From Pleomorphomonas sp. (GTDB lineage Bacteria; Pseudomonadota; Alphaproteobacteria; Rhizobiales; Pleomorphomonadaceae): a stretch of 36,203 nucleotides of DNA. Positions 25,173-33,164 of the stretch are shown here, piece by piece; the stretch's first letter is position 1; each line of letters opens with the position of its first letter. The stretch spans positions 1-36,203 of the forward strand of contig JARKNW010000113.1 in assembly GCA_029976075.1 (NCBI GenBank), in the 5' to 3' direction. A program made the translations under genes and the position numbers. A model generated the notes under the pieces. It did no database searches. It saw only the letters and a program-made list of their open reading frames with translations, and was not told the origin of the DNA.

Positions 25173-26212
25173 GGCATCGGCGCCGCGCGACCGAAGCGGA
25201 TCAGCAGGTCAGGCCGCAGATCTGGCTCACCGGCCAATGCGGCAAGCTCACTCCGGAGTTCAGGCACCTCTACCGGTTGATTGAGAAAGGAGGTGGCAAG
25301 ACCAAGTTTCGTCGCCGTCAGCATGAAGCGCTCCGCCGCACGCCCCACTTTGGCCCAATGCTTTGGACTCGCGTGATCGCCGAGAAATATCGCAACGCCC
25401 GCTGAACTCGACATCTGCGCGGCGCACTTGTCGTCTTCGGCAGCCGCGTCGAAGAACAGGCTGAAGCCGATGCGACCTATGAACTCCGGCATCGAAGGAT
25501 TCCCTGTCACGGGAGCATAAAGGCCATCGCCGCTCTCAATCGCCGATGACGCGCTGAACCGAATCCAGAATTTCAGCTCGGCGACAAAAGCCGGATCCGC
25601 AAGTTGTCGGCGATTGCCTGCGACGACCAGGTCGCGGAGACGGGATATCTCGTTGCTATCAGTGACGATCGCGACCCGGACGCCGTGCTCGGCGGATGCC
25701 GCTTCGAGCTGCTTCAGATCGGATGCCGAAGCCGGCTGACCGGCGAATATCGAACGGGTGGATTGCCGGCTGGGAATCACGTCGACCAGCGGACTGCGGA
25801 CGATCCGTCCCTGCTTCCAAGCATAACTGACGAACCCGTTGTCTTCGACCACGACCTCACCGGTGCGTCCGGTAGCCGAAGCCGCGAGGGCCAGGTTCTC
25901 CGCCGCGCAACCGAGCGAAACGTAAATATGATGGTCATCCGGGTCGACCACCGGTGTGCGGCGACTGAGGTCTGGGCGGATACCGATCTCGTCGCCGGCC
26001 GTCGAGAACTGCCAGCTCTGCGTGTTGTGCCCGTTGGGCGCCAAGGTCGCGAAGCGGATGACTTCTTCTATTCCGCCGTCCGGATCCAGGGGCCTGCGCA
26101 AGGCGGCAGAATATTTGTCGTAGGACGAGGCGCGCGCAGGTGACGAACCTAGGATTGTCGGCGCGATACCCGCCGACAGCGCGCCGAATCTCAGAAACTC
26201 ACGTCTGGTCAT
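25127..26212 (-). CDS. Tat-exported nitroreductase-fold protein (Acg-like FMN oxidoreductase)
   Basis: A 361-residue protein with a twin-arginine signal (MTRREFLRFGALSAGIAPTI...ARA). The mature part resembles the Acg/Rv2032-type nitroreductase family: RRPLDPDGGIEEVIRFATLA, then PNGHNTQSWQF as the likely flavin-phosphate site, and DDHHIYVSLGCAAENLALAA. A second half follows (RQSTRSIFAGQP ... SSSAGVAIFLGDHASPKHW, AAERFMLTATKLGLATSFL). Tat export suits a protein that folds with its flavin in the cytoplasm. The substrate is unknown. GGAG lies 6 bases before the ATG. Its start overlaps the end of the tetR gene by 14 bases, so the pair is one operon, presumably repressed by that TetR. Confidence 0.8.
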   Translation of the reverse strand: MTRREFLRFGALSAGIAPTILGSSPARASSYDKYSAALRRPLDPDGGIEEVIRFATLAPNGHNTQSWQFSTAGDEIGIRPDLSRRTPVVDPDDHHIYVSLGCAAENLALAASATGRTGEVVVEDNGFVSYAWKQGRIVRSPLVDVIPSRQSTRSIFAGQPASASDLKQLEAASAEHGVRVAIVTDSNEISRLRDLVVAGNRRQLADPAFVAELKFWIRFSASSAIESGDGLYAPVTGNPSMPEFIGRIGFSLFFDAAAEDDKCAAQMSSSAGVAIFLGDHASPKHWAKVGRAAERFMLTATKLGLATSFLNQPVEVPELRSELAALAGEPDLRPDLLIRFGRAAPMPYSPRRPVGSVMLPA

Positions 26213-26864
26213 GGAGATCTCCTCCGCGGGTCAGGGCACTTTGACTTGGCGGGACGGCGACAAGGCGTCGGCTCAACCAGGCAAGGTGCTGCCGCACGAC
26301 GACCCAATCGGTGTCGGTGGCGATGGCTATCTGACTGAAGACGGGCGTCCGGCGGGCGCGGATCAACAGGAACTGGATACCGGCCGACACCAGCGCCACC
26401 GCCGTGTTCATCTCGACGATGTCAAACTCGGTTCCGCCGCCGAGGCGTTTGGCAACCTCTACGCCCCAGTCCTCGCGCGCCTGATCCAGGGCGGCGGTCA
26501 GCGGATTGGCGATGTTGACCTCCATTGCCAGAATTTCGATGGTCAACGGCCGGCTTCTGAGTGCTTCGACATAGCGGTCGAAAAAGCCGATGAGACGGTC
26601 TTCCGCAGGTAGGTGATCGTTATCGGGTGCAATGACTTCGTCGACGGTTGGCCAGAAGTCCGCACTGCGGCCGAAGGCGGCGAGCAGATCGTCGATCTTG
26701 CCGAAGTAGCGATAGATCAGAACCTTGTCGACGCGCGCTTCTGCGGCAACAGCGGTGATGTTGAGGGCGGGAAAGCCATCACGCGCCAGGATGGTCCGAA
26801 CCGCACTGATAATCCGAGCTTCGGTATCGGTCCGGTTCCGTGCCGGACCTGCGTTTTCATCCAT
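26199..26864 (-). CDS. TetR-family regulator
   Basis: A 221-residue repressor. The HTH occupies residues 12-60 (RTDTEARIISAVRTILARDG, ITAVAAEARVDKVLIYRYFG, KIDDLLAAFG), and the C-terminal ligand domain has no clear relative I can name. ATG 26864 is preceded by GGAG with an 8-base gap; the GTG at 26885 in the same frame would lie inside the palindrome and is less likely. The gene is followed by the Tat-exported nitroreductase-like gene with a 14-base overlap. A 42-bp palindrome covers the ribosome site, so strong autoregulation is likely. Confidence 0.88.
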   Translation of the reverse strand: MDENAGPARNRTDTEARIISAVRTILARDGFPALNITAVAAEARVDKVLIYRYFGKIDDLLAAFGRSADFWPTVDEVIAPDNDHLPAEDRLIGFFDRYVEALRSRPLTIEILAMEVNIANPLTAALDQAREDWGVEVAKRLGGGTEFDIVEMNTAVALVSAGIQFLLIRARRTPVFSQIAIATDTDWVVVRQHLAWLSRRLVAVPPSQSALTRGGDLHDQT

Positions 26865-26867
26865 GCC

Positions 26868-26909
26868 GCGCACTCCATATGTCACGCATGAGTGACATAT
26901 GGAGTGCGC
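26868..26909. promoter_or_regulatory. 42-bp near-perfect palindrome, TetR operator candidate
   Basis: GCGCACTCCATATGTCAC (26868-26885) and its exact complement GTGACATATGGAGTGCGC (26892-26909) flank GCATGA, itself CATG with one mismatched pair outside. It starts 4 bases from the tetR ATG and includes its Shine-Dalgarno sequence. TetR repressors bind such dyads; in RNA it would also form a very stable hairpin hiding the ribosome site. Confidence 0.75.
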
Positions 26910-27026
26910 CCATTTCCGTCAAGCAGAAGTGGAAGAAAAGGGTAAAATGCGTTTCATCCGACTTGCATCCTTCAGCCAAGGCGCCTATATCGCCGCCCAC
27001 TTGAGCCAGGAGAGGCGCGTACTGCA

Positions 27027-27128
27027 ATGAATGACAGCCTGATCGCAGATCTTATTTTCCCTGCCATCAGGACTCGCATTCATGCCCGCTTCCATCACGC
27101 TTTCCGGTCTCAGCTATTCTACGCCTGA
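27027..27128 (+). other. possible upstream reading frame before the ABC-F gene
   Basis: ATG at 27027 opens 33 codons (MNDSLIADLIFPAIRTRIHA and onward) ending at TGA 27126-27128, out of frame with and overlapping the ABC-F start at 27082. GGAGAGG lies 11 bases before the ATG, rather far. Leader peptides that sense stalled ribosomes control several antibiotic-resistance ABC-F genes, so a role is possible but not shown. Confidence 0.25.
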
Positions 27129-28662
27129 CGGTCGCTCTCTCTTCGATAATCTGAATCTGGCTTTCGGCTCCGAACGTACAGGCCTTGTTGGTCGTAACGG
27201 CGTGGGGAAGTCGACGCTGTTGCGATTGATCGCCGGCGAGCTGGCGCCACGCTCCGGTACTATCGCCGTTAGTGGGCGTCTGGCGGTCTTGCGGCAAATC
27301 GTCGCCCCGCCGACCGACATGACAATCGCCGATCTTTTTGGGGTTCGCAGTGGTTTGGCCTTGCTCGATCGGGCAGAGGCTGGCGATGCTGACCTTTCCG
27401 AGTTGGCTGCTGCGGACTGGACGCTGCCGACGCATCTTGAAGCTTCGCTTTCCAGACTTGACCTGAGCGTTGGGCCATACACGCCTCTTGTCTCATTGTC
27501 GGGCGGCGAGACGACGAGGGCCGCTCTGGCCGCTCTCACCTTTGACGAACCGGACCTGTTGTTGCTCGACGAACCGACCAACAACCTCGATCGCGATGGC
27601 CGACGGGCGGTTGCCGATCTGCTGGCCAGTTGGCGCGGTGGTGCCGTCGTGGTCAGTCATGATCGGGAGCTTCTCGAAAACATGGATGCCATTGTCGAGC
27701 TCTCTTCTATTGGCGCGAGTCGTTACGGGGGAGGCTGGGGTGCCTACAGGGCGCGCAAGGCGATCGAGCTCGCCGCCGCCCGTCATGACCTCGACGATGC
27801 CGAGCGGCGGCTCTCCGGTGAGCGGCAGGCCGCCCAGGCTCAGGCGGAGAAGCAGGCGCGCCGAGCCGGCACGGGAGCACGCAAGGCGGCGAGAGGCGAC
27901 ATGCCAAAAATCGTTGCTGGTGGTCTTGAGCACAAGGCCGAGGAGACACGCGCCGCCGATGCCCGCCTCGCCGAACGTCGGCTGGCGGCAGCCACTTCGG
28001 CTGTTGAAGAGGCGCGCGGCAAACTTGAAGTCCTGGTGCCTTTCTCGGTCAGTCTGCCGTCGTCCGGTCTCGTGGCCGATCGTCTGGTAATCAGGCTCGA
28101 TCAGGTTTCAGTCGGCTACGATACGAGGGTGCTCATTCGCGACCTGTCACTGGAGGTGAGAGGACCGGAGCGCATTGCCATTGCCGGCCCCAATGGCTCC
28201 GGCAAGACCACGCTGCTGCGAACGATCACCGGCGATCTCTTTCCCTATTGCGGCACGATAGACCGGCGTGTCGATTTCGCTTTTCTTGATCAGAGGGTAT
28301 CGCTGCTCGACGAGGCGGCGACAATCCGCGACAACTTCCGACGGCTCGATCCGAGCTCCGGGGAGGAAGCCTGTCGGGCCAGCCTTGCGCGGTTCAAGTT
28401 CAGGGCCGATGCCGCGCTCAGAACGGTTGGTAGTCTTTCGGGCGGCGAGCGCCTCAGGGCAGGGCTCGCCTGCGTGCTCGGGCGCGCTCAGCCGCCGCAG
28501 CTCGTCATCCTCGACGAGCCGACCAACCACCTCGATGTCGAGTCGATCGAAACCGTCGAGGCCGGTCTTCGCGCTTATGACGGCGCACTTCTGGTTGTGA
28601 GCCACGACGAAGCCTTTCTTGAGGCGATCGGCATTGGCAGGCGCGTAGTCCTCGCGACGTGA
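27082..28662 (+). CDS. ABC-F family ATPase (ribosome-associated type)
   Basis: A 526-residue protein with two ABC domains and no membrane segment. Domain 1 has Walker A GRNGVGKST, signature LSGGETTRAALA, Walker B LLLLDEPTNNLD and VVVSHDRELLE. Domain 2 has GPNGSGKTT, LSGGERLRAGLA, LVILDEPTNHLD and LVVSHDEAFLE. Both catalytic glutamates are present. The linker (about 215-330) is rich in Ala, Arg and Glu and probably helical, as in ABC-F proteins that enter the ribosomal E site. Family members act in translation or protect ribosomes from antibiotics; which applies here is unclear. AGGA stands 9 bases before the ATG. The gene stands alone between the tetR palindrome and an AT-richer region. Confidence 0.88.
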   Translation: MPASITLSGLSYSTPDGRSLFDNLNLAFGSERTGLVGRNGVGKSTLLRLIAGELAPRSGTIAVSGRLAVLRQIVAPPTDMTIADLFGVRSGLALLDRAEAGDADLSELAAADWTLPTHLEASLSRLDLSVGPYTPLVSLSGGETTRAALAALTFDEPDLLLLDEPTNNLDRDGRRAVADLLASWRGGAVVVSHDRELLENMDAIVELSSIGASRYGGGWGAYRARKAIELAAARHDLDDAERRLSGERQAAQAQAEKQARRAGTGARKAARGDMPKIVAGGLEHKAEETRAADARLAERRLAAATSAVEEARGKLEVLVPFSVSLPSSGLVADRLVIRLDQVSVGYDTRVLIRDLSLEVRGPERIAIAGPNGSGKTTLLRTITGDLFPYCGTIDRRVDFAFLDQRVSLLDEAATIRDNFRRLDPSSGEEACRASLARFKFRADAALRTVGSLSGGERLRAGLACVLGRAQPPQLVILDEPTNHLDVESIETVEAGLRAYDGALLVVSHDEAFLEAIGIGRRVVLAT

Positions 28663-28779
28663 TGGCGTGATTCCGTTCTTCGCCCACGTCGCCCGTGGCC
28701 ACCGGTGCATGGAATCATAATCGATTGAACGCCGCCAATCCCGGTATTTGGGCAGGAAATTACCTTCGGGGCGGATGGC

Positions 28780-29046
28780 ATGGAAAGCTATTCCGGCTTA
28801 ATTAGTACAAAATACGTATTTGATACGTACTGGCACGTAGAACTTTGGGCGAAATTCGTAACCGGAGTGTTGAAGGCAGGAGAAATCCCAGAAATTAGCC
28901 GAAATGCTCAGTTGACCTGGATGCTTGATGCTAATTTGTTCTCTATATGTTCATATTTTCAGAGGCTGCGATCCTATCCCTTGTACGGTCTTACAACGAT
29001 TGATCCCTCATACTTCAGTCGGTATTGTCTTTTTCAGGAACGCTAA
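28780..29046 (+). CDS. doubtful 88-codon ORF in AT-richer DNA
   Basis: The frame MESYSGLISTKYVFDTYWHV onward runs 88 codons in a stretch that is clearly less GC-rich than the genes around it. Codon choice is unlike the neighbours (TTA, AAA, GTA, AAT are frequent). I recognise no family, and the ribosome site is weak (GGGGCGGAT). It could be a recently acquired orphan, a gene remnant or simply non-coding DNA. TACGTA occurs twice near its start (28808-28825 region). The pckG gene begins 243 bases downstream. Confidence 0.25.
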   Translation: MESYSGLISTKYVFDTYWHVELWAKFVTGVLKAGEIPEISRNAQLTWMLDANLFSICSYFQRLRSYPLYGLTTIDPSYFSRYCLFQER

Positions 29047-29222
29047 TCCGGGCCGCTCGGTTATGGGTGCCGGGCGTTGGAGAGACTGGTAGGAGAGTCG
29101 ACTGTCATGGGGTTATCTGATGGGGGTCGCATGGTCCCCGGTGATGCTCTTTTATGGTGTAGCCACCAAGGCAGAAGTCTCTTTCTTCAGGCTGCGAACC
29201 TTACCACCCCTGTCGGCGCATC

Positions 29223-29253
29223 GTCTCATAAGTCCCTCTCTTACAAATGAGAC
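29223..29253 (+). promoter_or_regulatory. inverted repeat in the pckG upstream region
   Basis: GTCTCAT (29223-29229) and ATGAGAC (29247-29253) are perfect 7-bp arms around a 17-base spacer, ending 36 bases before the pckG ATG. It could be an operator or a leader hairpin. The 243-base region before pckG shows no gene I can support. Confidence 0.35.
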
Positions 29254-29289
29254 CGGAACGGGCGGCGATATGTCCATCGGAGAAAGCTG

Positions 29290-31104
29290 ATGTCAAAAGC
29301 TCCTACCAAGAATGCCAAGCTGATTGCCTGGGTTGAAGAAGTCGCCAAGCTGACGACTCCGGACCGCATCTACTGGTGCGATGGTTCGCAGGAAGAATAC
29401 GATCGTCTCTGCCAGGAGCTGGTCGACGGTGGCACCTTCACCCGCCTGAACGACAAGAAGCGCCCGAACAGCTTCCTCGCCCGCTCCAATCCGTCGGACG
29501 TTGCTCGCGTCGAGAGCCGCACCTTCATCTGCGCCAAGACCAAGGAAGAAGCCGGCCCGACCAACAACTGGGCCGATCCGACCGAGATGCGCTCCACCAT
29601 GATGGGCCTGTTCAAGGGCTGCATGAAGGGCCGTACGATGTACGTGATCCCCTTCTCCATGGGTCCGCTCGGCTCGAAGATTGCCCAGATCGGTGTTGAG
29701 CTCTCCGACAGCGCCTACGTCGCCGTTCACATGCGCATCATGACCCGCATGGGTACCAAGGTGCTCGACGTGCTCGGCAATGCCGACTTCGTCCCCTGCA
29801 TCCATTCCGTCGGCGCTCCGCTCGAAGCCGGCCAGAAGGACGTCGCCTGGCCCTGCAACGACACTAAGTACATTGTCCACTTCCCCGATACCCGCGAGAT
29901 CATGTCCTACGGCTCGGGTTACGGTGGCAACGCCCTGCTCGGCAAGAAGTGTCTCGCCCTGCGCATCGCCTCGGTCATGGCCCGCGATGAGGGCTGGCTG
30001 GCCGAGCACATGCTCATCCTCGGCGTCAAGAACCCGAAGGGCGAGAAGTCCTATGTCGCCGCCGCCTTCCCGTCGGCCTGCGGCAAGACCAACTTCGCCA
30101 TGATCATCCCGCCGAAGGCCTATGCTGGCTGGGAAATCACCACCATCGGCGACGACATCGCTTGGGTGAAGCCCAACGCCGACGGCGAACTGCGCGCCAT
30201 CAACCCCGAGAACGGTCTGTTCGGCGTTGCCCCCGGCACCAACGAAGTGTCGAACCCGAACGCGCTGCGCACGCTGCACGCCAACTGCATCTTCACCAAC
30301 GTCGCCCTGACCGACGACGGTGACGTGTGGTGGGAAGGCATGACCGACGAGGCTCCTGCTCACCTCATCGACTGGACGGGTAAGGACTGGACCCCGGACT
30401 GCGGCCGCCCTGCTGCCCATCCGAACAGCCGCTTCACCGCTCCGGCGAGCCAGGTGCCGTCGATCGATCCGGACTGGGAGAACCCCGCCGGCGTTCCGAT
30501 CTCGGCCTTCATCGTTGGCGGCCGTGTTGCCACCGCCTTCCCGTTGGTCATGCAGTCGTTCAGCTGGAGCCACGGCGTCTACCTTGCCGCGACCATGGGT
30601 TCCGAGCAGACGGCCGCGGCCGAAGGTACCGGCATGCGCCGCGATCCCTTCGCCATGCTGCCCTTCTGCGGCTACAACATGGGCGACTACTGGGCGCACT
30701 GGCTCCACATGGGCCGCAATCTGCCGAAGGCGCCGGGCATCTTCCGCGTCAACTGGTTCCGCAAGGACGAGAACGGCAAGTTCATGTGGCCGGGTTACGG
30801 CGAGAACATGCGCGCCCTCGAGTGGATCGTCGGCCGTGTCAAGGGCGAGGCTGATGCCGTCGAGTGCCCCTATGGTCTGGTACCGCGTTACGCCGACCTC
30901 AACATGAAGGGCATCGACTTCTCCAAGGCCAAGTACGACGCCATCCTCAAGGTCACCAAGACCAAGGCGCTGGCCGAGGCCGAGGACCAGGGCAAATACT
31001 TCGCTCAGTTTGGGTCTCATCTCCCCAAGGAAGTGGAACTCGAGCGTCAGTTGTTTGCTGCTCGTCTGGAGCGCACGCCCGACGTGTGGGAACTCAAGGA
31101 CTGA
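29290..31104 (+). CDS. pckG: phosphoenolpyruvate carboxykinase, GTP-dependent
   Basis: A 604-residue cytosolic enzyme converting oxaloacetate and GTP to phosphoenolpyruvate, the entry step of gluconeogenesis. It is the GTP type: length about 600 and P-loop [12 protein letters not shown] with reactive Cys264. [19 protein letters not shown] (oxaloacetate-side region), [15 protein letters not shown] and [16 protein letters not shown] are also typical. ATP-type PckA enzymes are about 530 residues and unrelated in these blocks. Many Hyphomicrobiales carry the ATP type, so this is a notable choice. GGAG is 7 bases before the ATG. Codon bias is strongly GC-rich and regular, as expected for high expression. 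It ends in a strong terminator. Confidence 0.95.
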   Translation: MSKAPTKNAKLIAWVEEVAKLTTPDRIYWCDGSQEEYDRLCQELVDGGTFTRLNDKKRPNSFLARSNPSDVARVESRTFICAKTKEEAGPTNNWADPTEMRSTMMGLFKGCMKGRTMYVIPFSMGPLGSKIAQIGVELSDSAYVAVHMRIMTRMGTKVLDVLGNADFVPCIHSVGAPLEAGQKDVAWPCNDTKYIVHFPDTREIMSYGSGYGGNALLGKKCLALRIASVMARDEGWLAEHMLILGVKNPKGEKSYVAAAFPSACGKTNFAMIIPPKAYAGWEITTIGDDIAWVKPNADGELRAINPENGLFGVAPGTNEVSNPNALRTLHANCIFTNVALTDDGDVWWEGMTDEAPAHLIDWTGKDWTPDCGRPAAHPNSRFTAPASQVPSIDPDWENPAGVPISAFIVGGRVATAFPLVMQSFSWSHGVYLAATMGSEQTAAAEGTGMRRDPFAMLPFCGYNMGDYWAHWLHMGRNLPKAPGIFRVNWFRKDENGKFMWPGYGENMRALEWIVGRVKGEADAVECPYGLVPRYADLNMKGIDFSKAKYDAILKVTKTKALAEAEDQGKYFAQFGSHLPKEVELERQLFAARLERTPDVWELKD

Positions 31105-31144
31105 TAAGTTTGCGCTAAGGCGCAACTATCTTCCGACGACTAAG

Positions 31145-31178
31145 GACGGCCCCCGAAGACGGGGGCCGTCTGTCTTTT
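31145..31178 (+). terminator. strong intrinsic terminator after pckG
   Basis: GACGGCCCCC (31145-31154) and GGGGGCCGTC (31161-31170) form a perfect 10-bp stem with a GAAGAC loop, then TGTCTTTT. A smaller hairpin TTGCGC/GCGCAA precedes it just after the stop codon. Confidence 0.88.
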
Positions 31179-31239
31179 GACCGGAGAGCTGCGCAGGCGG
31201 CGCTTGTCACTTCCCGGCTGCCGATAGCCCAAGATTGGG

Positions 31240-31455
31240 ATGTCGATCGTGAGCAAGCTCAATCGTCAGTGGCATGAGGCGAACCCCATGCCTAAGAACC
31301 CGACGCCCGAACAGCGTATGGCCTGGCACGCCGGGCATGCGGCAAACTGCCCCTGCCGCGTGATGCCGGCCGGGGTCATCCGGATGTTTGTCGAGCGAGG
31401 TCTGCCGGTTCCCGACCAGTTGGCACTCCAGGCGGCTGCGGACAAGAAATCTTGA
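31240..31455 (+). CDS. small conserved-looking protein, unknown function
   Basis: A 71-residue protein with the pattern TPEQRMAWHAGHAANCPCR followed by VMPAGVIRMFVERGLPVPD. Small proteins with TPEE-R-WH..H...C.CR-x-x-P occur in other Proteobacteria, as far as I recall, always without assigned function. The HxxHxxxCxC arrangement could bind a metal, which is inference. The ribosome site is poor; ATG 31240 is preceded only by GGG, and GTG 31249 or ATG 31288 are alternatives. It sits alone between the pckG terminator and the cfa leader. Confidence 0.55.
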   Translation: MSIVSKLNRQWHEANPMPKNPTPEQRMAWHAGHAANCPCRVMPAGVIRMFVERGLPVPDQLALQAAADKKS

Positions 31456-31807
31456 GGCACTCCGTGCCGGCAAGTTGGTAGATCGCTTCGTCAATCTATC
31501 GGAAGAACTGTAATTTATCTGCCATACAGATAAATCGCGCAGTCGTGATCACCCATATCCCGCTCTATCTACGAATTTTTCTGGAACCTTTTTGCGTTTC
31601 GGACATATTTATGAACGGGCCGCCGACAGGGGCCGCCGTCCGCCTCTTGCGGGCCTCGGTTCCGGACCGGACTTCGTTTTCGTTGCGACGATCCTCTACG
31701 GCCTCGGTTGCAGTTTCAGTCGGCGTCATCGAACGTATGTAAGTTCGGCCTTGTTGAAGACCGCAAAAATCGATGTCGCCGCTATAGCGTAGGTGGGGGA
31801 CCATGCG
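31456..31807 (+). promoter_or_regulatory. leader region of cfa with a perfect inverted repeat
   Basis: About 350 bases without a supported gene. ATTTATCTG (31513-31521) and CAGATAAAT (31527-31535) form a perfect 9-bp inverted repeat with a 5-base spacer in AT-rich DNA, the best operator or hairpin candidate. The part from 31610 to 31730 is GC-rich and has open frames, but none with a ribosome site. The cfa promoter should be here, but I cannot place it. Confidence 0.4.
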
Positions 31808-33103
31808 ATGGTCTGGGCGGAAAATATTCTCCGCGGCCTGCTTAATAAGCTGGTGACGCGAGGTTCGTTTGAAGTTGAACTCTATAACGGCACGCGGTGG
31901 ACGTTCGGCGATGGCAGCGGCAAGCGTGTCGTAGCCAGACTTGCCGATCGCAAGGTCGCTGCGGAGCTGATCCGCGATCCCGAAGTTCGCTTCGGTGAGT
32001 TGTATATGGACGGCAGGCTCGATGTCGTCGAAGGCTCGCTTTACGAAATGCTTGAGTTGCTGCTCCAGCATGGCGTGGGCATGCGGAAGTTCACCGGGCG
32101 CAAGCTGTTCCTGATGGCGCGAAAGTTCCGGCATTTCTTGTTCGGTCGCAATACGTTGTTGCGGTCGCGCCGTAACGTCGTCCATCACTACGATCTCAAC
32201 GCCGCTTTCTACGATCTGTTCCTCGATACCGATCGCCAGTATTCTTGTGCCTATTATGCCGCGCCGGACATGACGCTTGAGGAGGCTCAGCGTGCCAAGT
32301 GCCGGCATCTCGCAGCCAAACTTCTGATCGAGCCTGGCATGAGCGTGCTGGACATCGGTTCGGGGTGGGGTGGTCTGGGCCTTTATCTTGCGGAGGTCGG
32401 CGAGGCGGGGCGTGTCAAAGGCGTGACCTTGTCCGACGAGCAACTGGCCATCGCCAAGAAGCGTGCCGCGGACAAGGGATATGAGCACGTCAAGTTCGAG
32501 CTTCAGGATTACCGCAACACCCGTGGAACCTTCGATCGCATCATATCGGTCGGGATGTTCGAACACGTCGGCCCGGAGAATTACGACACTTTCTTCCGCA
32601 AGGCGGCAGACCTCCTGACCGATGATGGCGTGTTCATGCTGCATACCATCGGACATACCTCGACGCCGGGCCTGACCAACGGCTGGATAACCAAGTACAT
32701 CTTCCCCGGCGGCCATCTGCCGGCTTTGTCGGAAGTGGTCACGGCCGTAGAAAAGTCGGGACTGATGATGGCCGATGTCGAGGTTTTGCGTCACCATTAC
32801 GCCGATACGCTCCGCGAATGGCGGTCTCGCTTCATGGCGCGACGCGACAAGGCGCTCGCTCTCTACGACGAGCGCTTCTGTCGGATGTGGGAATGCTATC
32901 TCGCGCTCTGCGAGGCGGCTTTCCGCTTCCTCGATGTCGTGGTCTATCAGTTCCAGCTGACCCACCGCAATGACGTGGTGCCGATCACCCGCGACTACAT
33001 CGCAAGACGTGAAGCCGAGTTGTTCGCGCGCGAAAAGGCCTTGGGCGAACCGACGGCGGCGCGGTCCTGGCGCGATATGGCCACGGTGATATCGGGCGGC
33101 TAA
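31808..33103 (+). CDS. cfa: cyclopropane-fatty-acyl-phospholipid synthase
   Basis: A 431-residue enzyme that adds a methylene group from S-adenosylmethionine to unsaturated acyl chains of membrane lipids. The N-terminal lipid-binding part (1-120) includes RDPEVRFGELYMDGRLDVVE. The methyltransferase domain has HHYDLNAAFYDLFLD, YSCAYY with Cys147 (equivalent to E. coli Cys139) and SAM motif VLDIGSGWGGLGLYLAE at 180-196. It also has SVGMFEHVGPENYDTFF and ITKYIFPGGHLPAL. All expected active-site blocks are present. ATG 31808 has GGGGGA 7 bases before it, better than GTG 31793. The gene stands alone and ends at a bidirectional terminator. Confidence 0.93.
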   Translation: MVWAENILRGLLNKLVTRGSFEVELYNGTRWTFGDGSGKRVVARLADRKVAAELIRDPEVRFGELYMDGRLDVVEGSLYEMLELLLQHGVGMRKFTGRKLFLMARKFRHFLFGRNTLLRSRRNVVHHYDLNAAFYDLFLDTDRQYSCAYYAAPDMTLEEAQRAKCRHLAAKLLIEPGMSVLDIGSGWGGLGLYLAEVGEAGRVKGVTLSDEQLAIAKKRAADKGYEHVKFELQDYRNTRGTFDRIISVGMFEHVGPENYDTFFRKAADLLTDDGVFMLHTIGHTSTPGLTNGWITKYIFPGGHLPALSEVVTAVEKSGLMMADVEVLRHHYADTLREWRSRFMARRDKALALYDERFCRMWECYLALCEAAFRFLDVVVYQFQLTHRNDVVPITRDYIARREAELFAREKALGEPTAARSWRDMATVISGG

Positions 33104-33121
33104 CTGTCGAAGCTACGAGAT

Positions 33122-33162
33122 GTTGTCTTCCCTCTCGCTGCAAGCCTTGCGAGAGGGACAAC
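33122..33162. terminator. bidirectional terminator between cfa and the RNA methyltransferase gene
   Basis: CCCTCTCGC (33130-33138) and GCGAGAGGG (33149-33157) form a perfect 9-bp stem; GTTGT and ACAAC extend it outside a 3-base bulge. It lies between two converging stop codons 61 bases apart. T-tracts are weak on both sides. Confidence 0.65.
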
Positions 33163-33164
33163 GA

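Noticed and set aside
29293..31125. 610-codon open frame on the minus strand across pckG
   Set aside because: It mirrors pckG almost exactly, is rich in His, Gly and Val as reversed GC-rich codons give, and has no ribosome site or family.
31565..32965. 466-codon minus-strand frame across cfa
   Set aside because: Antisense to a clear cfa gene, no family resemblance.
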